A DNA stretch of 18,521 nucleotides, from contig JBGDCZ010000045.1 in the NCBI GenBank assembly GCA_048493715.1, positions 1-18,521 of the forward strand. The letters run 5' to 3'. The position numbers and the translations under genes were made by a program. This document shows positions 7,681-15,256 of this stretch, piece after piece (position 1 is the stretch's first letter; every line of letters begins with the position of its first letter). Under the pieces are notes generated by a model, which was not told the origin of the DNA, ran no database searches, and saw nothing but the letters and a program-made list of their open reading frames with translations. The stretch comes from Arsenophonus sp048493715 (GTDB taxonomy: Bacteria; Pseudomonadota; Gammaproteobacteria; Enterobacterales; Enterobacteriaceae).

Positions 7681-7730
7681 AGCACATTAAGATGTTAAAA
7701 TGGCATTTATGAGTATATATTAGCACATTA
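7681..7730 (-). promoter_or_regulatory. Paired direct repeats upstream of hipBA, candidate HipB operators
   Basis: AGCACATTA occurs at 7681-7689 and again at 7722-7730, 41 bp apart, close to four helical turns. On the minus strand the distal copy lies just upstream of a TATACT that could serve as a -10, and the proximal copy lies about 15 bases before the hipB start codon. This arrangement suits autoregulation by a dimeric repressor. The repeats are seen; the operator role is inferred. Confidence 0.45.
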
Positions 7731-7954
7731 TGATAGCTTTGTTGTTTCATTTTTTAATGTCCTAAAAAAAGGACTTTAATTAATAAAATACCAATTAATG
7801 TAATCAAATATGGACTTTAAAATATATTAAAAAATAACGCTTGATTTTGTATTATTGCTCAATTAGCAAAAAATTTGTACCAATCTTAAACCTTATTGTT
7901 AATCATAAATTTTTAACGATAACCACTCATTACATTTAATGCTGAGAGGTTTTT

Positions 7955-8486
7955 ATGTCAGTTCCTGCTTTTAGATTAGGGACTTTTCGTCTTAAAGGTG
8001 ATGTTGTAATTTCATCGATAAAAAATGCACTTGGATTGGGATATCGGGCAATTGATACGGCACAACTTTATGATAATGAAGCTGAAGTAGGGCAAGCGAT
8101 AGAAGAGAGTGTGGTACAATGTAAAGATATCTATATCACCACAAAAATATGGACAGAAAATCAGAGTAAAGAAAAATTAATTCCTAGTCTTAAACAAAGT
8201 TTAACCAAACTAGACACCGATTATGTGGATTTAACCTTAATTCATTGGCCATCACCAAATTAACGCCGTTAGTGTTAAGGAAAGTATGGCGGCTTTATTA
8301 GCAGCAAAAAATGGGGTTAACACGTGAAATTGGCGTGTCGAACTTTACCATTAATTTGATGCAACAAGCTATGGCCACTATTGGAATAGAACATATTGCT
8401 ACCAATCAGATTGAACTATCGCAACGCTTGATCGTAATGAACGTCTGGTTTGTCCCGAAGGATTGGCTCCCGAGTGGGATAACTAA
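7955..8486 (+). pseudogene. dkgB: 2,5-diketo-D-gluconate reductase B (aldo-keto reductase), frameshifted and internally deleted
   Basis: The first 102 residues closely match E. coli DkgB: PAFRLGTFRLK, LGYRAIDTAQLYDNEAEVG, YITTKIW and DYVDLTLIHWPSPN. The frame is lost near 8262 (NAVSVKESMAALLAAK follows in the next frame) and again near 8310, after which GLTREIGVSNFTINLM and ATNQIELSQR read on. Directly after ELSQR the sequence jumps to the C-terminus LDRNERLVCPEGLAPEWD, with stop at 8484-8486. About 100 residues (the second half of the TIM barrel with the cofactor-binding part) are deleted. The enzyme family reduces small carbonyls such as methylglyoxal with NADPH. AGAGG before ATG 7955 is an intact ribosome site, but the product cannot be functional. 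The convergent neighbour yafC is in the same relation as in E. coli. Confidence 0.93.
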
Positions 8487-8523
8487 ATTTTCTTGTCAGC
8501 ATATAGTAAGATATTGACTTATT

Positions 8524-9338
8524 TTAGCTCCTGTGGGAGCTATTTAAATATTCAATCAAATAATCAATAAATATTCATATCCACATACTGACAGCCTGAT
8601 CGCTGTAATAGACTACATTAAAAGGCATGGCAATTGGTAAACATTTTTCGCAAATAATTCAATAAGTTCACTACTAGCAATTTCGTTATCGATCATAAAA
8701 TCGGACAGGCAGGCTATGCCATTACCGGTTAAACAGAGTTGCTTAAGAGTTTAGCCACTATTAGAAGAAAGACTGCTTGTTATCATATGTAGTTGCCCGC
8801 TTTTATCAGAGATTGGCCAGGTATTAAGGGAATCAGGCTCAGTAAGACCAAGACAAATATGCTGTTTCAACTGCTCAATATTCTGTGGTACACCAAATTG
8901 TTGCAAATATCGTGGTGAAGCGACAATTTTTCGGTAGCTGGTAAAAGGTAACCTGGTGCGTAAGCTGGAATCAGTTAAGTTGCCTGCACGGATGGCAATA
9001 TCTACTTTACGTTCGATTAGATTAATATAAGTTTCTGAGGAGATCAACGATATGGTGATGTCCGGATAACGTAAACGAAAAGCATTGATCATGGGCATCA
9101 GTAGATGTAATACCACAGGAGTTGCGGCATCGATACGTAGTAGACCACTTGGCGTGTCTTTAGACTCCATTAGTTCATTTTCTGCAGCTCTTCATTTCTT
9201 GAAGAGCAGGCTGAATACGGTTGAAATAATATTTACCTTCGTCGGTTAAACTGAGCTGACGAGTGGTGTGATTAAGTAAACTGACTCCAAGCTTTTTACT
9301 GAAACGAAAATTATCAACTCTTCAGAATTTGCTTTCAT
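8524..9338 (-). pseudogene. yafC: LysR-family regulator YafC, helix-turn-helix deleted and nonsense-mutated
   Basis: On the minus strand MKANSEELIIFVSV (start 9338) matches the E. coli YafC start. The next recognisable part is SKKLGVSLLNHTTRQLSLTDEG, so about 25-28 residues containing most of the winged helix-turn-helix are missing. A one-base shift near 9190 precedes MESKDTPSGLLRIDAATPVV. The effector-binding domain then reads well (SSETYINLIERKVDIAIRAG, TEPDSLNTWPI) to SSNSG. There the E. coli codon for Glu in SNSGETLKQLC is TAA, a nonsense change at 8751-8753. TLKQLCLTGNGIACLSDFM continues in the same frame, another shift follows, and MPFNVVYYSDQAVSMWI leads to a further in-frame TGA and the original end at 8524. 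With no DNA-binding domain it cannot act as a regulator. Confidence 0.92.
8525..8542. terminator. Hairpin between convergent dkgB and yafC
   Basis: TAGCTCC (8525-8531) pairs with GGAGCTA (8536-8542) around the loop TGTG, with T and A-rich flanks on both sides. It overlaps the former yafC stop codon. It could end transcription from both directions, though the T tracts are short. Confidence 0.5.
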
Positions 9339-9530
9339 TAATATTATTCCTACCGGTAGTTACTAATGCTTAGACAGGCCAAATTAATTAACTTTAAAAT
9401 TAATTTTTAGCCATACATAAAAATAATACCATTTGTTTAGTGGTGATTTTAGCAATTAGGCTGATTATTGTTATATAGGCAAATAATTTTATACACTTAA
9501 GTCATTTCAGCACGCTTTTTTTCAGCATAT

Positions 9531-9536
9531 TATAAT
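9531..9536 (+). promoter_or_regulatory. Consensus -10 element upstream of mdaB
   Basis: A perfect TATAAT lies 26 bases before the mdaB start codon. No good -35 is visible at the expected distance. The ribosome site AGAGG (9552-9556) also remains. Control sequences have outlived the gene they serve. Confidence 0.45.
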
Positions 9537-9562
9537 TACAAAGCGTTTCACTAGAGGTTATC

Positions 9563-10090
9563 ATGAGTAGTATACTAATTATCAATGGGGCAAAAAAATT
9601 TGTACACCCTAATGGTCAATTAAATCATACAGTAACTAAAGTGGCGGAAAATTTCTTACGTGATTTAGGTCATGATATCAAAATTGTCCGTACTGATAAC
9701 CAATATAATATTAAAGATGAATTGCAAAAATTTTTACTGGCCGACATTATTATTTGGCAGATGCCGGGGTGGTGGAGGATGGACGCCCCGTGGACGGTAA
9801 AAAAATATATGGATGAAATTTTACCGAAGGGTAAGGTTTATTGTATGCCAGCGATGTGTAGCCGCTAAGATGCCAGTAAGAAATATGGTTCGGGTGGATT
9901 AATTCAAGGCAAGAAATATATGTTATCACTAACCTGGAATGCGCCTTTAGAAGCTTTTACCGATGAAAAGCAGTTTTTTAATGCTGCGGGGGTAGATGGC
10001 GTTTATTTACTTTTCATAAAGGTTTTTGGTTACTATGGAAGTGATTTGATAGGTATAGCTCTGATAAGGCTGGAAATTCAATCGAATTAG
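9563..10090 (+). pseudogene. mdaB: NADPH:quinone reductase MdaB (modulator of drug activity B), nonsense and frame errors
   Basis: The start MSSILIINGAKKFVHPNGQL and the motifs LRDLGHD, IIIWQMPGWW and APWTVKKYMDEI are those of MdaB, an FAD-dependent NADPH quinone reductase of about 193 residues. In the middle, the TLYASDGR segment of E. coli MdaB appears only in another frame, so two compensating shifts probably occurred near 9840-9860. A stop TAA at 9866-9868 stands where the family has Lys before DPSKKYGSGG. Downstream, in the same frame, DASKKYGSGGLIQGKKYM, LSLTWNAPLEAFTDE and GVDGVYL read on. After that the C-terminus no longer resembles MdaB, and the frame ends at 10088-10090. Loss of the conserved C-terminal region and the nonsense codon make this a pseudogene. 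Confidence 0.9.
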
Positions 10091-10309
10091 CCATTTTATC
10101 AGGCTAAATAGTATTATTAATGTTAATCATGATCTAAATCCGTTCATTATCATTTATATAATTTTGAGTTAATAACTTTTATTAACTGCAAAAGTTATTG
10201 TGGATAAGGTGTTTAATTTAGAAAGTAAATGTTAAGTGATATGGAAAAATAATGGCTCAAGCTATAGTCGCAGCTAATTGGTTTTTACCGGACATTTTAA
10301 TGTTGTTTA

Positions 10310-10486
10310 CTAATGGTCTTGAGCACAGTAGTACTCCACATTATTCAGCCATTTTTTAAAATTATCTGAGATTAGCCAGCTGATTGATAAATACCTGACT
10401 ATGCGTTGTGATATAGAATGCAGAATAGTATCGGTAGAAATACCACCTTGCTGCTCGAATATTGCTTTACTATCTATACAATCCAT
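10310..10486 (-). CDS. Possible small protein or gene remnant, unrecognised
   Basis: This 58-residue minus-strand frame begins MDCIDSKAIFEQQGGIST and ends KKWLNNVEYYCAQDH. It lies downstream of the 700-residue gene on the same strand, about 120 bases beyond its stop. Its composition is protein-like (C, W, H, Q-rich), and the frame stays open for a few codons upstream of the ATG. I see no Shine-Dalgarno and do not recognise the family. It could be the tail of a former second gene in the block. In the gap between the two, a plus-strand frame of 28 residues (10510-10596) containing CAATYARPAGDIFTVNDIYY also looks like a coding scrap. Confidence 0.3.
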   Translation of the reverse strand: MDCIDSKAIFEQQGGISTDTILHSISQRIVRYLSISWLISDNFKKWLNNVEYYCAQDH

Positions 10487-10609
10487 GCACCGATCCCTGG
10501 TTTATTTTTATGATGTGTGCAGCAACCTATGCTCGCCCCGCAGGGGATATTTTTACCGTCAATGATATTTACTATGCAAAATTATTTAGATTTTAATGTT
10601 AGCCAAACA

Positions 10610-12712
10610 TTAATTATAGGCATTATCGTCTACTAATTTTTCACAATGCGCCATCGTCTTTTCAAAAGCTAGAGACATTGCGTCAGTCATGGCTTCCTCA
10701 CAGCCGGTATTGTTATACATATTGGCGAACAGCTGATAATCGGAAATAAAATTTAATGGCTCTAGCTCTGCAGTCTCCTTATTTAGTTGTGTGCTGAAGT
10801 CAAGTCCAATTTTTGGTCCAAATTGGTTAGCAGTCCATAAAACTTCGTGCGGTGAGTGCCCGCCATCATAGGTCATAAACATCATGGTGCCCAGCAGAGC
10901 AGACTTAGGATCAATGTTTCGTTGTTGCTCATGCTGCAAATAAGACACAATACCAAGCATGATATTCGTTGAGCCAGATATCCCTGCACTAAAAGAGGTC
11001 CCATTTAACAGTGCCTTAAGTATAGGAATTGTTGGGGCTTGTATTTCAGGTTTATAATGCAATGCAGGTCTGTCTGTTATGGTCATCCAACTTTCTGATA
11101 CTGCGTTTGGTTGATGTCTTAGCGTTATGCCTGCAGCAGAAGAAACAGCATGTTTTGGGATGTTAGGGTTGTCGCCGCGTTGGGATTTTGAGACTTCAGT
11201 GCGTCCTCGGTGTGGACTAAGTACGTAATTGTAATTCGAATTAATTTGTTTGTTCCAAGCCCACTCGGGACTAGCCATGTTGCATTTTTGGGTAAATCCA
11301 TTAAGCAGTTTAACGGATAAATAGGGTATGGCAATACTTTGAAATCCATTGGTTATTTCATTGCCTAATAATTCCATAAGTAATTTTTTCGAGGCTGGCC
11401 ACCCCAATTTAGGAAATTGGCTAATTCCTTTCACTTGATTAAACCAAAAGCGTGGATCTTTATTAACACGGGATTGTAAATAATTGATCACCTTTTTTTG
11501 TATATTCGTACTTTGTTTTTCTAGTAAATCAGCCATGCCAGTTCCAATAGAATGCATTGCTGCCAACACCTCTTGAGGTGGATTATTGACAAGCTCTGCA
11601 ATCCATACTGATTCAAAATATCGGCCATAGATATTATCGTGTAGGCGGGTCAAAGGAAGATTTTTTTCATTGCCTGGTAAAAGAGATGCCAAGTCTGTCT
11701 CAGTAGAATTTTTGCAATACGCCCGATCTGCCAAATAGTTTAATCCATGATTACGCAGTACATTACTGTCATCGATAAGCGATTTTACTGTTTTTTCCAA
11801 ACTCATATCATGTGCCAACCAGCGACTTTTTTGGGCTTGTAACAAATGTGTTATGAGTTCTCGCTGCTGTGGATTAGCAGCATTTTGTAAGGCCCGATCT
11901 AATGTAGTTATCCAACGCATGGTAACCTCCGTTGGGGTGCTACATACAGGTGTATTAAAAGCGTGTGGCTGATTGATTTTAGGAGATACAGGGATATGTC
12001 GTGATTTTATTTCTCTGCATAAGTCAGCAACACTGAAATTTTGGTCAATGTCTATTCCTAGCATACCACCAATGGATTCAGCTGCTTGTTTTGCACGAAA
12101 TTGTAATCTGCTGGACTCATTCACTTCTTCTTTTTTAGCCAGATAAAAATAATTTCCATTTGGTGATTTTCTTAACAATAAGCAATCATCATAAGATGTT
12201 TTGTTAGTTAATAATTCTACGAATTCTAATATAGCTAGCGGTTCTGATGAATTATTAACAGTAATTTCTTTAGGTAATTCTATTCCATAGATTCCAGGAT
12301 TGGCCTGCATGTCGTTAGCGATTTTGTTATAAAGTTTTCCCAAATTCATTTCATTAAACATTTGCGTCTGTCCGTCTTGAGATCGTAACAGTAAATTGCT
12401 ACCGTCTTGTTGAATAGTTAATTGCTGACCATTATCTAAAGTGACTGTTATATTATCTTTACCATCCTCAATTGCCTGTGATAATTCATTCTTAATAACT
12501 TTGGCGTTATGACAAAACTGCTGAATTTTGGGATTTACATTTGAGTAGTGTTCTATAAGATAGAGGATACCATATCCCAGACCTAAGGTGAGAACACCGA
12601 TAGCACACTTGGCAAATTTTGCCATAGTGGAATTATCATAGTTTCCTGCAGCAAAAGCCAGGTTATCTGGGGCCTGAAAAGCTCTATAGTAAGTATTAAG
12701 TGATGTAGTCAT
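10610..12712 (-). CDS. Large uncharacterised protein, candidate secreted effector or toxin
   Basis: The product is a 700-residue intact protein that I do not recognise. The ribosome site AGAAGGA lies eight bases before ATG 12712. Residues 36-54 (CAIGVLTLGLGYGILYLI) form one hydrophobic helix, preceded by a polar Thr/Ser/Asn-rich N-terminus with no classical signal peptide. Residues about 60-250 are mixed alpha/beta and acidic, with no cysteine-rich or repeat pattern. The C-terminal part from about 535 is denser in Gly, Ser and His. Two blocks stand out as possible active-site material: SAGISGSTNIML (575-586) and MTYDGGHSPHEVLW (613-626). The gene ends with stop at 10610. It is flanked by pseudogenes yet fully open, which implies selection or recent arrival. 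Size, lack of a leader and an accessory neighbourhood resemble type III-type effectors or toxins of insect symbionts, but no secretion gene is in view. Function is unknown. Confidence 0.85.
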   Translation of the reverse strand: MTTSLNTYYRAFQAPDNLAFAAGNYDNSTMAKFAKCAIGVLTLGLGYGILYLIEHYSNVNPKIQQFCHNAKVIKNELSQAIEDGKDNITVTLDNGQQLTIQQDGSNLLLRSQDGQTQMFNEMNLGKLYNKIANDMQANPGIYGIELPKEITVNNSSEPLAILEFVELLTNKTSYDDCLLLRKSPNGNYFYLAKKEEVNESSRLQFRAKQAAESIGGMLGIDIDQNFSVADLCREIKSRHIPVSPKINQPHAFNTPVCSTPTEVTMRWITTLDRALQNAANPQQRELITHLLQAQKSRWLAHDMSLEKTVKSLIDDSNVLRNHGLNYLADRAYCKNSTETDLASLLPGNEKNLPLTRLHDNIYGRYFESVWIAELVNNPPQEVLAAMHSIGTGMADLLEKQSTNIQKKVINYLQSRVNKDPRFWFNQVKGISQFPKLGWPASKKLLMELLGNEITNGFQSIAIPYLSVKLLNGFTQKCNMASPEWAWNKQINSNYNYVLSPHRGRTEVSKSQRGDNPNIPKHAVSSAAGITLRHQPNAVSESWMTITDRPALHYKPEIQAPTIPILKALLNGTSFSAGISGSTNIMLGIVSYLQHEQQRNIDPKSALLGTMMFMTYDGGHSPHEVLWTANQFGPKIGLDFSTQLNKETAELEPLNFISDYQLFANMYNNTGCEEAMTDAMSLAFEKTMAHCEKLVDDNAYN

Positions 12713-12967
12713 TTTAGTAATCCTTCTCTAATTTGGTTGATTATGTTAATGTCGACTTTTGAAGTTCTCTCATGTCAGTTTTAACAGTCCATTGTCAGTC
12801 TGATCAAGTTTGCGCTAGCTACGGTCGAAATCTTAAGATACTATTGCAAGAAGATGGCATGCTGCGACATCAGGTAATACCCCTAATTAAAACCTAAACT
12901 ACAAAGGAGTTAACATAGACAATTTAACTGCTAGGGATTTCAAACTTTTGAAGCGCATGGAGCAGGA

Positions 12968-12978
12968 GGGGGGGGGGG
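12968..12978. repeat. Homopolymer of 11 G followed by a CG-rich patch
   Basis: Eleven consecutive G are followed by CGCGGCGCGG, in a window where G/C runs above five are otherwise absent. The tract interrupts an open plus-strand stretch, so its length would set the reading frame there. It may be a slippage-prone switch, a decay product or an assembly artefact. Confidence 0.9.
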
Positions 12979-13056
12979 CGCGGCGCGGTAACCTAAATCT
13001 AAATGGATTGTTTTGCACTCAAGCTATAATGGGGAGGTTGTTTTTTAGTCACACTG

Positions 13057-13084
13057 CCGGCTGTAAGCTCGCAGTCGGATTTTT
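13057..13084 (+). terminator. Possible terminator hairpin
   Basis: CCGGCTG (13057-13063) can pair with CAGTCGG (13072-13078) with one G-U pair and an eight-base loop, followed by ATTTTT (13079-13084). It would end a plus-strand transcript from the 12770-13110 area, for which no intact gene is seen. Confidence 0.4.
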
Positions 13085-13383
13085 GACAGGATCTTCCTTG
13101 TATCATCCGAGATAGCCAGAATACGTTATCTCGCCGGCATTGGCGATATATTAATTTGTTATATATACATAGGGAAAGGAAAACTTAAAATTAGCAATTT
13201 AATGATTATTATTCCGGCAATAAACTAATTTATCCAAACATCTCAAAGGCTTTGATAACATGAGTATAAATAACTCTAATTGTTCATCCTTGAGTTAATC
13301 AGCCGTAAAAAATGATGACCGGATTTATCACGATTTTGTTATTTGCTTTTGGGATTCCACAAAAGGAAATCTCATTTTTACGT

Positions 13384-13593
13384 TCAGTCGCCAATAGCTA
13401 TTTTTTTAAAATTTGATAATAAATTGATATTACAGTATTTTAATTTACTTGTAATTTTGTAATTATTATCTATTATTTTTTTATAGTCAGTATGTTCTCT
13501 AATTTTTGAGAATTTTTCTTTGAAGTTTTCAAAATATTCTCTTTTATTAAGATTGGCCAGATATATAGCCATTAAAATACCTGCTTCAGACAT
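13384..13593 (-). CDS. Small hypothetical protein
   Basis: This is a 69-residue minus-strand frame beginning MSEAGILMAIYLANLNKREY, then a Lys-rich region (FENFKEKFSKIREHTDYKK) and a Lys/Asn-rich tail. AAGGTGAG lies about nine bases upstream of ATG 13593, a good ribosome site, which supports translation. I see no domain or signal peptide; the first 20 residues are moderately hydrophobic. The family is not recognised. The gene lies next to the 700-residue gene on the same strand, about 670 bases upstream of it, with no sign of an operon. The rich A/T content of the second half could also mean a truncated gene. Confidence 0.35.
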   Translation of the reverse strand: MSEAGILMAIYLANLNKREYFENFKEKFSKIREHTDYKKIIDNNYKITSKLKYCNINLLSNFKKIAIGD

Positions 13594-13597
13594 AAAT

Positions 13598-13794
13598 AAA
13601 ATCTCACCTTTTAATTATCTAGCAAAATATGTCTCCGAGCAAGGGGATGATATTGCATATTATGGCTTAGCTATGATACCTAGCAGTCAAAAAAATGAAT
13701 TTATTTTATTAGCAATCGACTAAAATTACTCGATCTTAATCTCGGTTCAGCTGGTGCAATTCAAGATTATCAATGTAAATTAAGCAATAATTAA
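13598..13794 (+). pseudogene. Frameshifted C-terminal remnant, unrecognised
   Basis: The plus strand reads ISPFNYLAKYVSEQGDDI, then AYYGLAMIPSSQKNEFILLAID to a stop at 13721-13723. In the next frame it continues KLLDLNLGSAGAIQDYQCKLSNN to a stop at 13792-13794. Both stretches look like protein rather than random AT-rich translation, and they join through a one-base shift near 13722. No start codon with a ribosome site is visible, and the 5' end runs into the divergent small minus-strand gene. I do not recognise the family. Confidence 0.35.
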
Positions 13795-14413
13795 AGCTGT
13801 TTTTAAAAATGAAATAACATCGAAGAAGGGGCTAACATATATAAGATTAGTGACTTATTAATATAATAATACTATTTTAAAACATTTATCAAAAATATTA
13901 TATAATAATAACAAAATAACACTTATGATGTTATCAAATACTAACAGATGTCATTTGTAATATTAAGAATTAACTGCAGTAATATAAGTGTAATTTATGT
14001 TATTCTCTATTTTAGAATAAAAGTATGAAAATTATAACTTAGGTCGACATTTCCAGCCAATAATTCATTACTATACCACTATATAACCAATATTATTAAT
14101 AATGATTAATTTTGTTGCAATTTAGTTATTTTATAACGGACAAAAAAATGTTATTTATTTTGTTTATAAAATAGCCATCTGTATTTTACAATATGAAAAC
14201 ATAAAAAATTCATTTAATTTAAAAAACAATTAACAGATTAAATAATAATCAACAAAAAAATAGTAAAAACTTTAACACTAATATCCACTTTAAATTAAAG
14301 TGAAATAATTAATGACTTAAATTATATGGAGATGACAAAAAATTTTTATTCTACGCATCATAAATTCTGCATTTAATACTGTGCTAGTTAATTAAAATCC
14401 GGTGGAGGACTAT
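13795..14413. other. Long, extremely AT-rich intergenic region upstream of ccmA
   Basis: About 600 bases with very few G or C and stops in all frames. No gene, RNA gene or convincing inverted repeat was seen. It must contain the bactofilin promoter, but A/T abundance makes any -10 match meaningless here. Confidence 0.55.
14404..14408 (+). promoter_or_regulatory. Ribosome binding site of the bactofilin gene (decides a GTG start)
   Basis: GGAGG lies five bases before GTG 14414. The open frame extends to an earlier GTG at 14402, but that would put the Shine-Dalgarno inside the gene, and nothing precedes it. The ATG overlapping 14412 is in a frame that stops at once. Confidence 0.8.
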
Positions 14414-15049
14414 GTGCGATTAATCAACGTAGCAATTGTTGCGTGGTGCTTTTCTATCATCATGTATTCTACGGGTTTCTTTTGGGTTTGCTTTAGCAGC
14501 GGAATAATCTCTAGCTTGCTTATTATCTATTATTTTAGGAGAAATATTTTGTTTAAGAAACGGGAAGTCGAAAGAACAAAAAACCAAGAAAGCAAAGAAA
14601 ATAATCTTGAAAATAAAAATGACAACAAAACCATTATATGCTCTGCAACTTGTTTCACCGGAGATATTGTCTCGGATGCAGACATCCTTATTGATGGTAA
14701 ATATATTGGCAATATATTATGTAAGGAAAATACAGTTATTGTAACAAAAAATGGCATGTTGACCGGTAGTATATTAGCCAAAAAATCGATTATAGATGGT
14801 AAAATAGATGGTCGAGTTGAATCTAACTTAATTAAAATTCAAAAAAATGGCATAATTGAAGGTGAAATTTACAGCGAAAATCTATCAATTGAGGATGGTG
14901 GCTTCTTTATCGGTATATCAAAAAAAATCACGGTTGACTTAAATAAAAAAATACCGGAACCCAATAATCTACCAGAACCTAAAAAACATCAAAAAATTGA
15001 TGCCACTAATTCAGTTGCCTTAAAAGAAAAGAAAGAAAAAGTTTCTTAA
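14414..15049 (+). CDS. ccmA: Membrane-anchored bactofilin (polymer-forming cytoskeletal protein, CcmA type)
   Basis: Bactofilins are beta-helical proteins that polymerise without nucleotide and shape the cell; in Proteus mirabilis, CcmA influences cell shape and swarming. The 211-residue product starts at GTG 14414. Two hydrophobic segments (about 4-19 and 21-41) make a hairpin in the membrane, followed by a basic, charged linker (FRRNILFKKREVERTKNQ to about 70). Residues about 74-178 are the bactofilin repeat core: TCFTGDIVSDADILIDGKY, GNILCKENTVIVTKNG, GSILAKKSIIDGKIDGRV, NGIIEGEIYSENLSIEDGG, each turn with the usual small-Gly and Ile/Val pattern. A Lys/Glu/Pro-rich tail ends the protein. 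The gene is intact and followed by a strong terminator. A core-only form from an internal start is possible but not shown. Confidence 0.9.
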   Translation: MRLINVAIVAWCFSIIMYSTGFFWVCFSSGIISSLLIIYYFRRNILFKKREVERTKNQESKENNLENKNDNKTIICSATCFTGDIVSDADILIDGKYIGNILCKENTVIVTKNGMLTGSILAKKSIIDGKIDGRVESNLIKIQKNGIIEGEIYSENLSIEDGGFFIGISKKITVDLNKKIPEPNNLPEPKKHQKIDATNSVALKEKKEKVS

Positions 15050-15066
15050 TTATTATGCAATTTGAC

Positions 15067-15095
15067 TGGAAACATATTTTATGTTTCCAATTTTT
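15067..15095 (+). terminator. Rho-independent terminator after ccmA
   Basis: TGGAAACAT (15067-15075) pairs perfectly with ATGTTTCCA (15081-15089), the loop is ATTTT, and five T follow (15091-15095). It lies 17 bases after the stop. Confidence 0.88.
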
Positions 15096-15256
15096 ATATT
15101 ACGCATGGGTAAATAGTTAGCGAGTTAGGATGGCATAGACTAGTAAATTTAGTTGGGTGGTTTATAGATTTGTATTTTTAATAAGCTTAAATTTAGTGTC
15201 TGGGTAATGATATTTAACATAATATACATTATGCGAATCTTGATTAGTGGGAATAG

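Larger units (their letters stand above)
12713..13383. other. Intergenic region upstream of the large gene, with short frames and a G tract
   Basis: No full gene is visible. On the plus strand, ATG 12772 opens a 41-residue frame (MSVLTVHCQSDQVCASYG... to stop 12897). A good AAAGGAG at 12902-12908 precedes an open stretch from about 12916 to 13113 (NLTARDFKLLKRMEQEG, then the G tract). Its apparent start codon is ATA rather than ATG and there is a stop in the overlapping frame, so it is probably dead. A 34-residue frame at 13312-13416 has a hydrophobic start. The minus strand should carry the promoter of the 700-residue gene, but no clear pair is seen. Confidence 0.4.

Noticed and set aside
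11125..11349. 74-residue minus-strand frame within the 700-residue gene
   Set aside because: It is an alternative frame of the same strand inside an intact gene, with no independent start signals.
13020..13150. GC-richer patch considered as a tRNA or structured RNA
   Set aside because: No cloverleaf or acceptor-stem pattern could be drawn; only a simple hairpin with a T run is supported.
14530..14781. 83-residue minus-strand frame inside the bactofilin gene
   Set aside because: It is antisense to the repeat core of ccmA; the real product on the plus strand explains the sequence.
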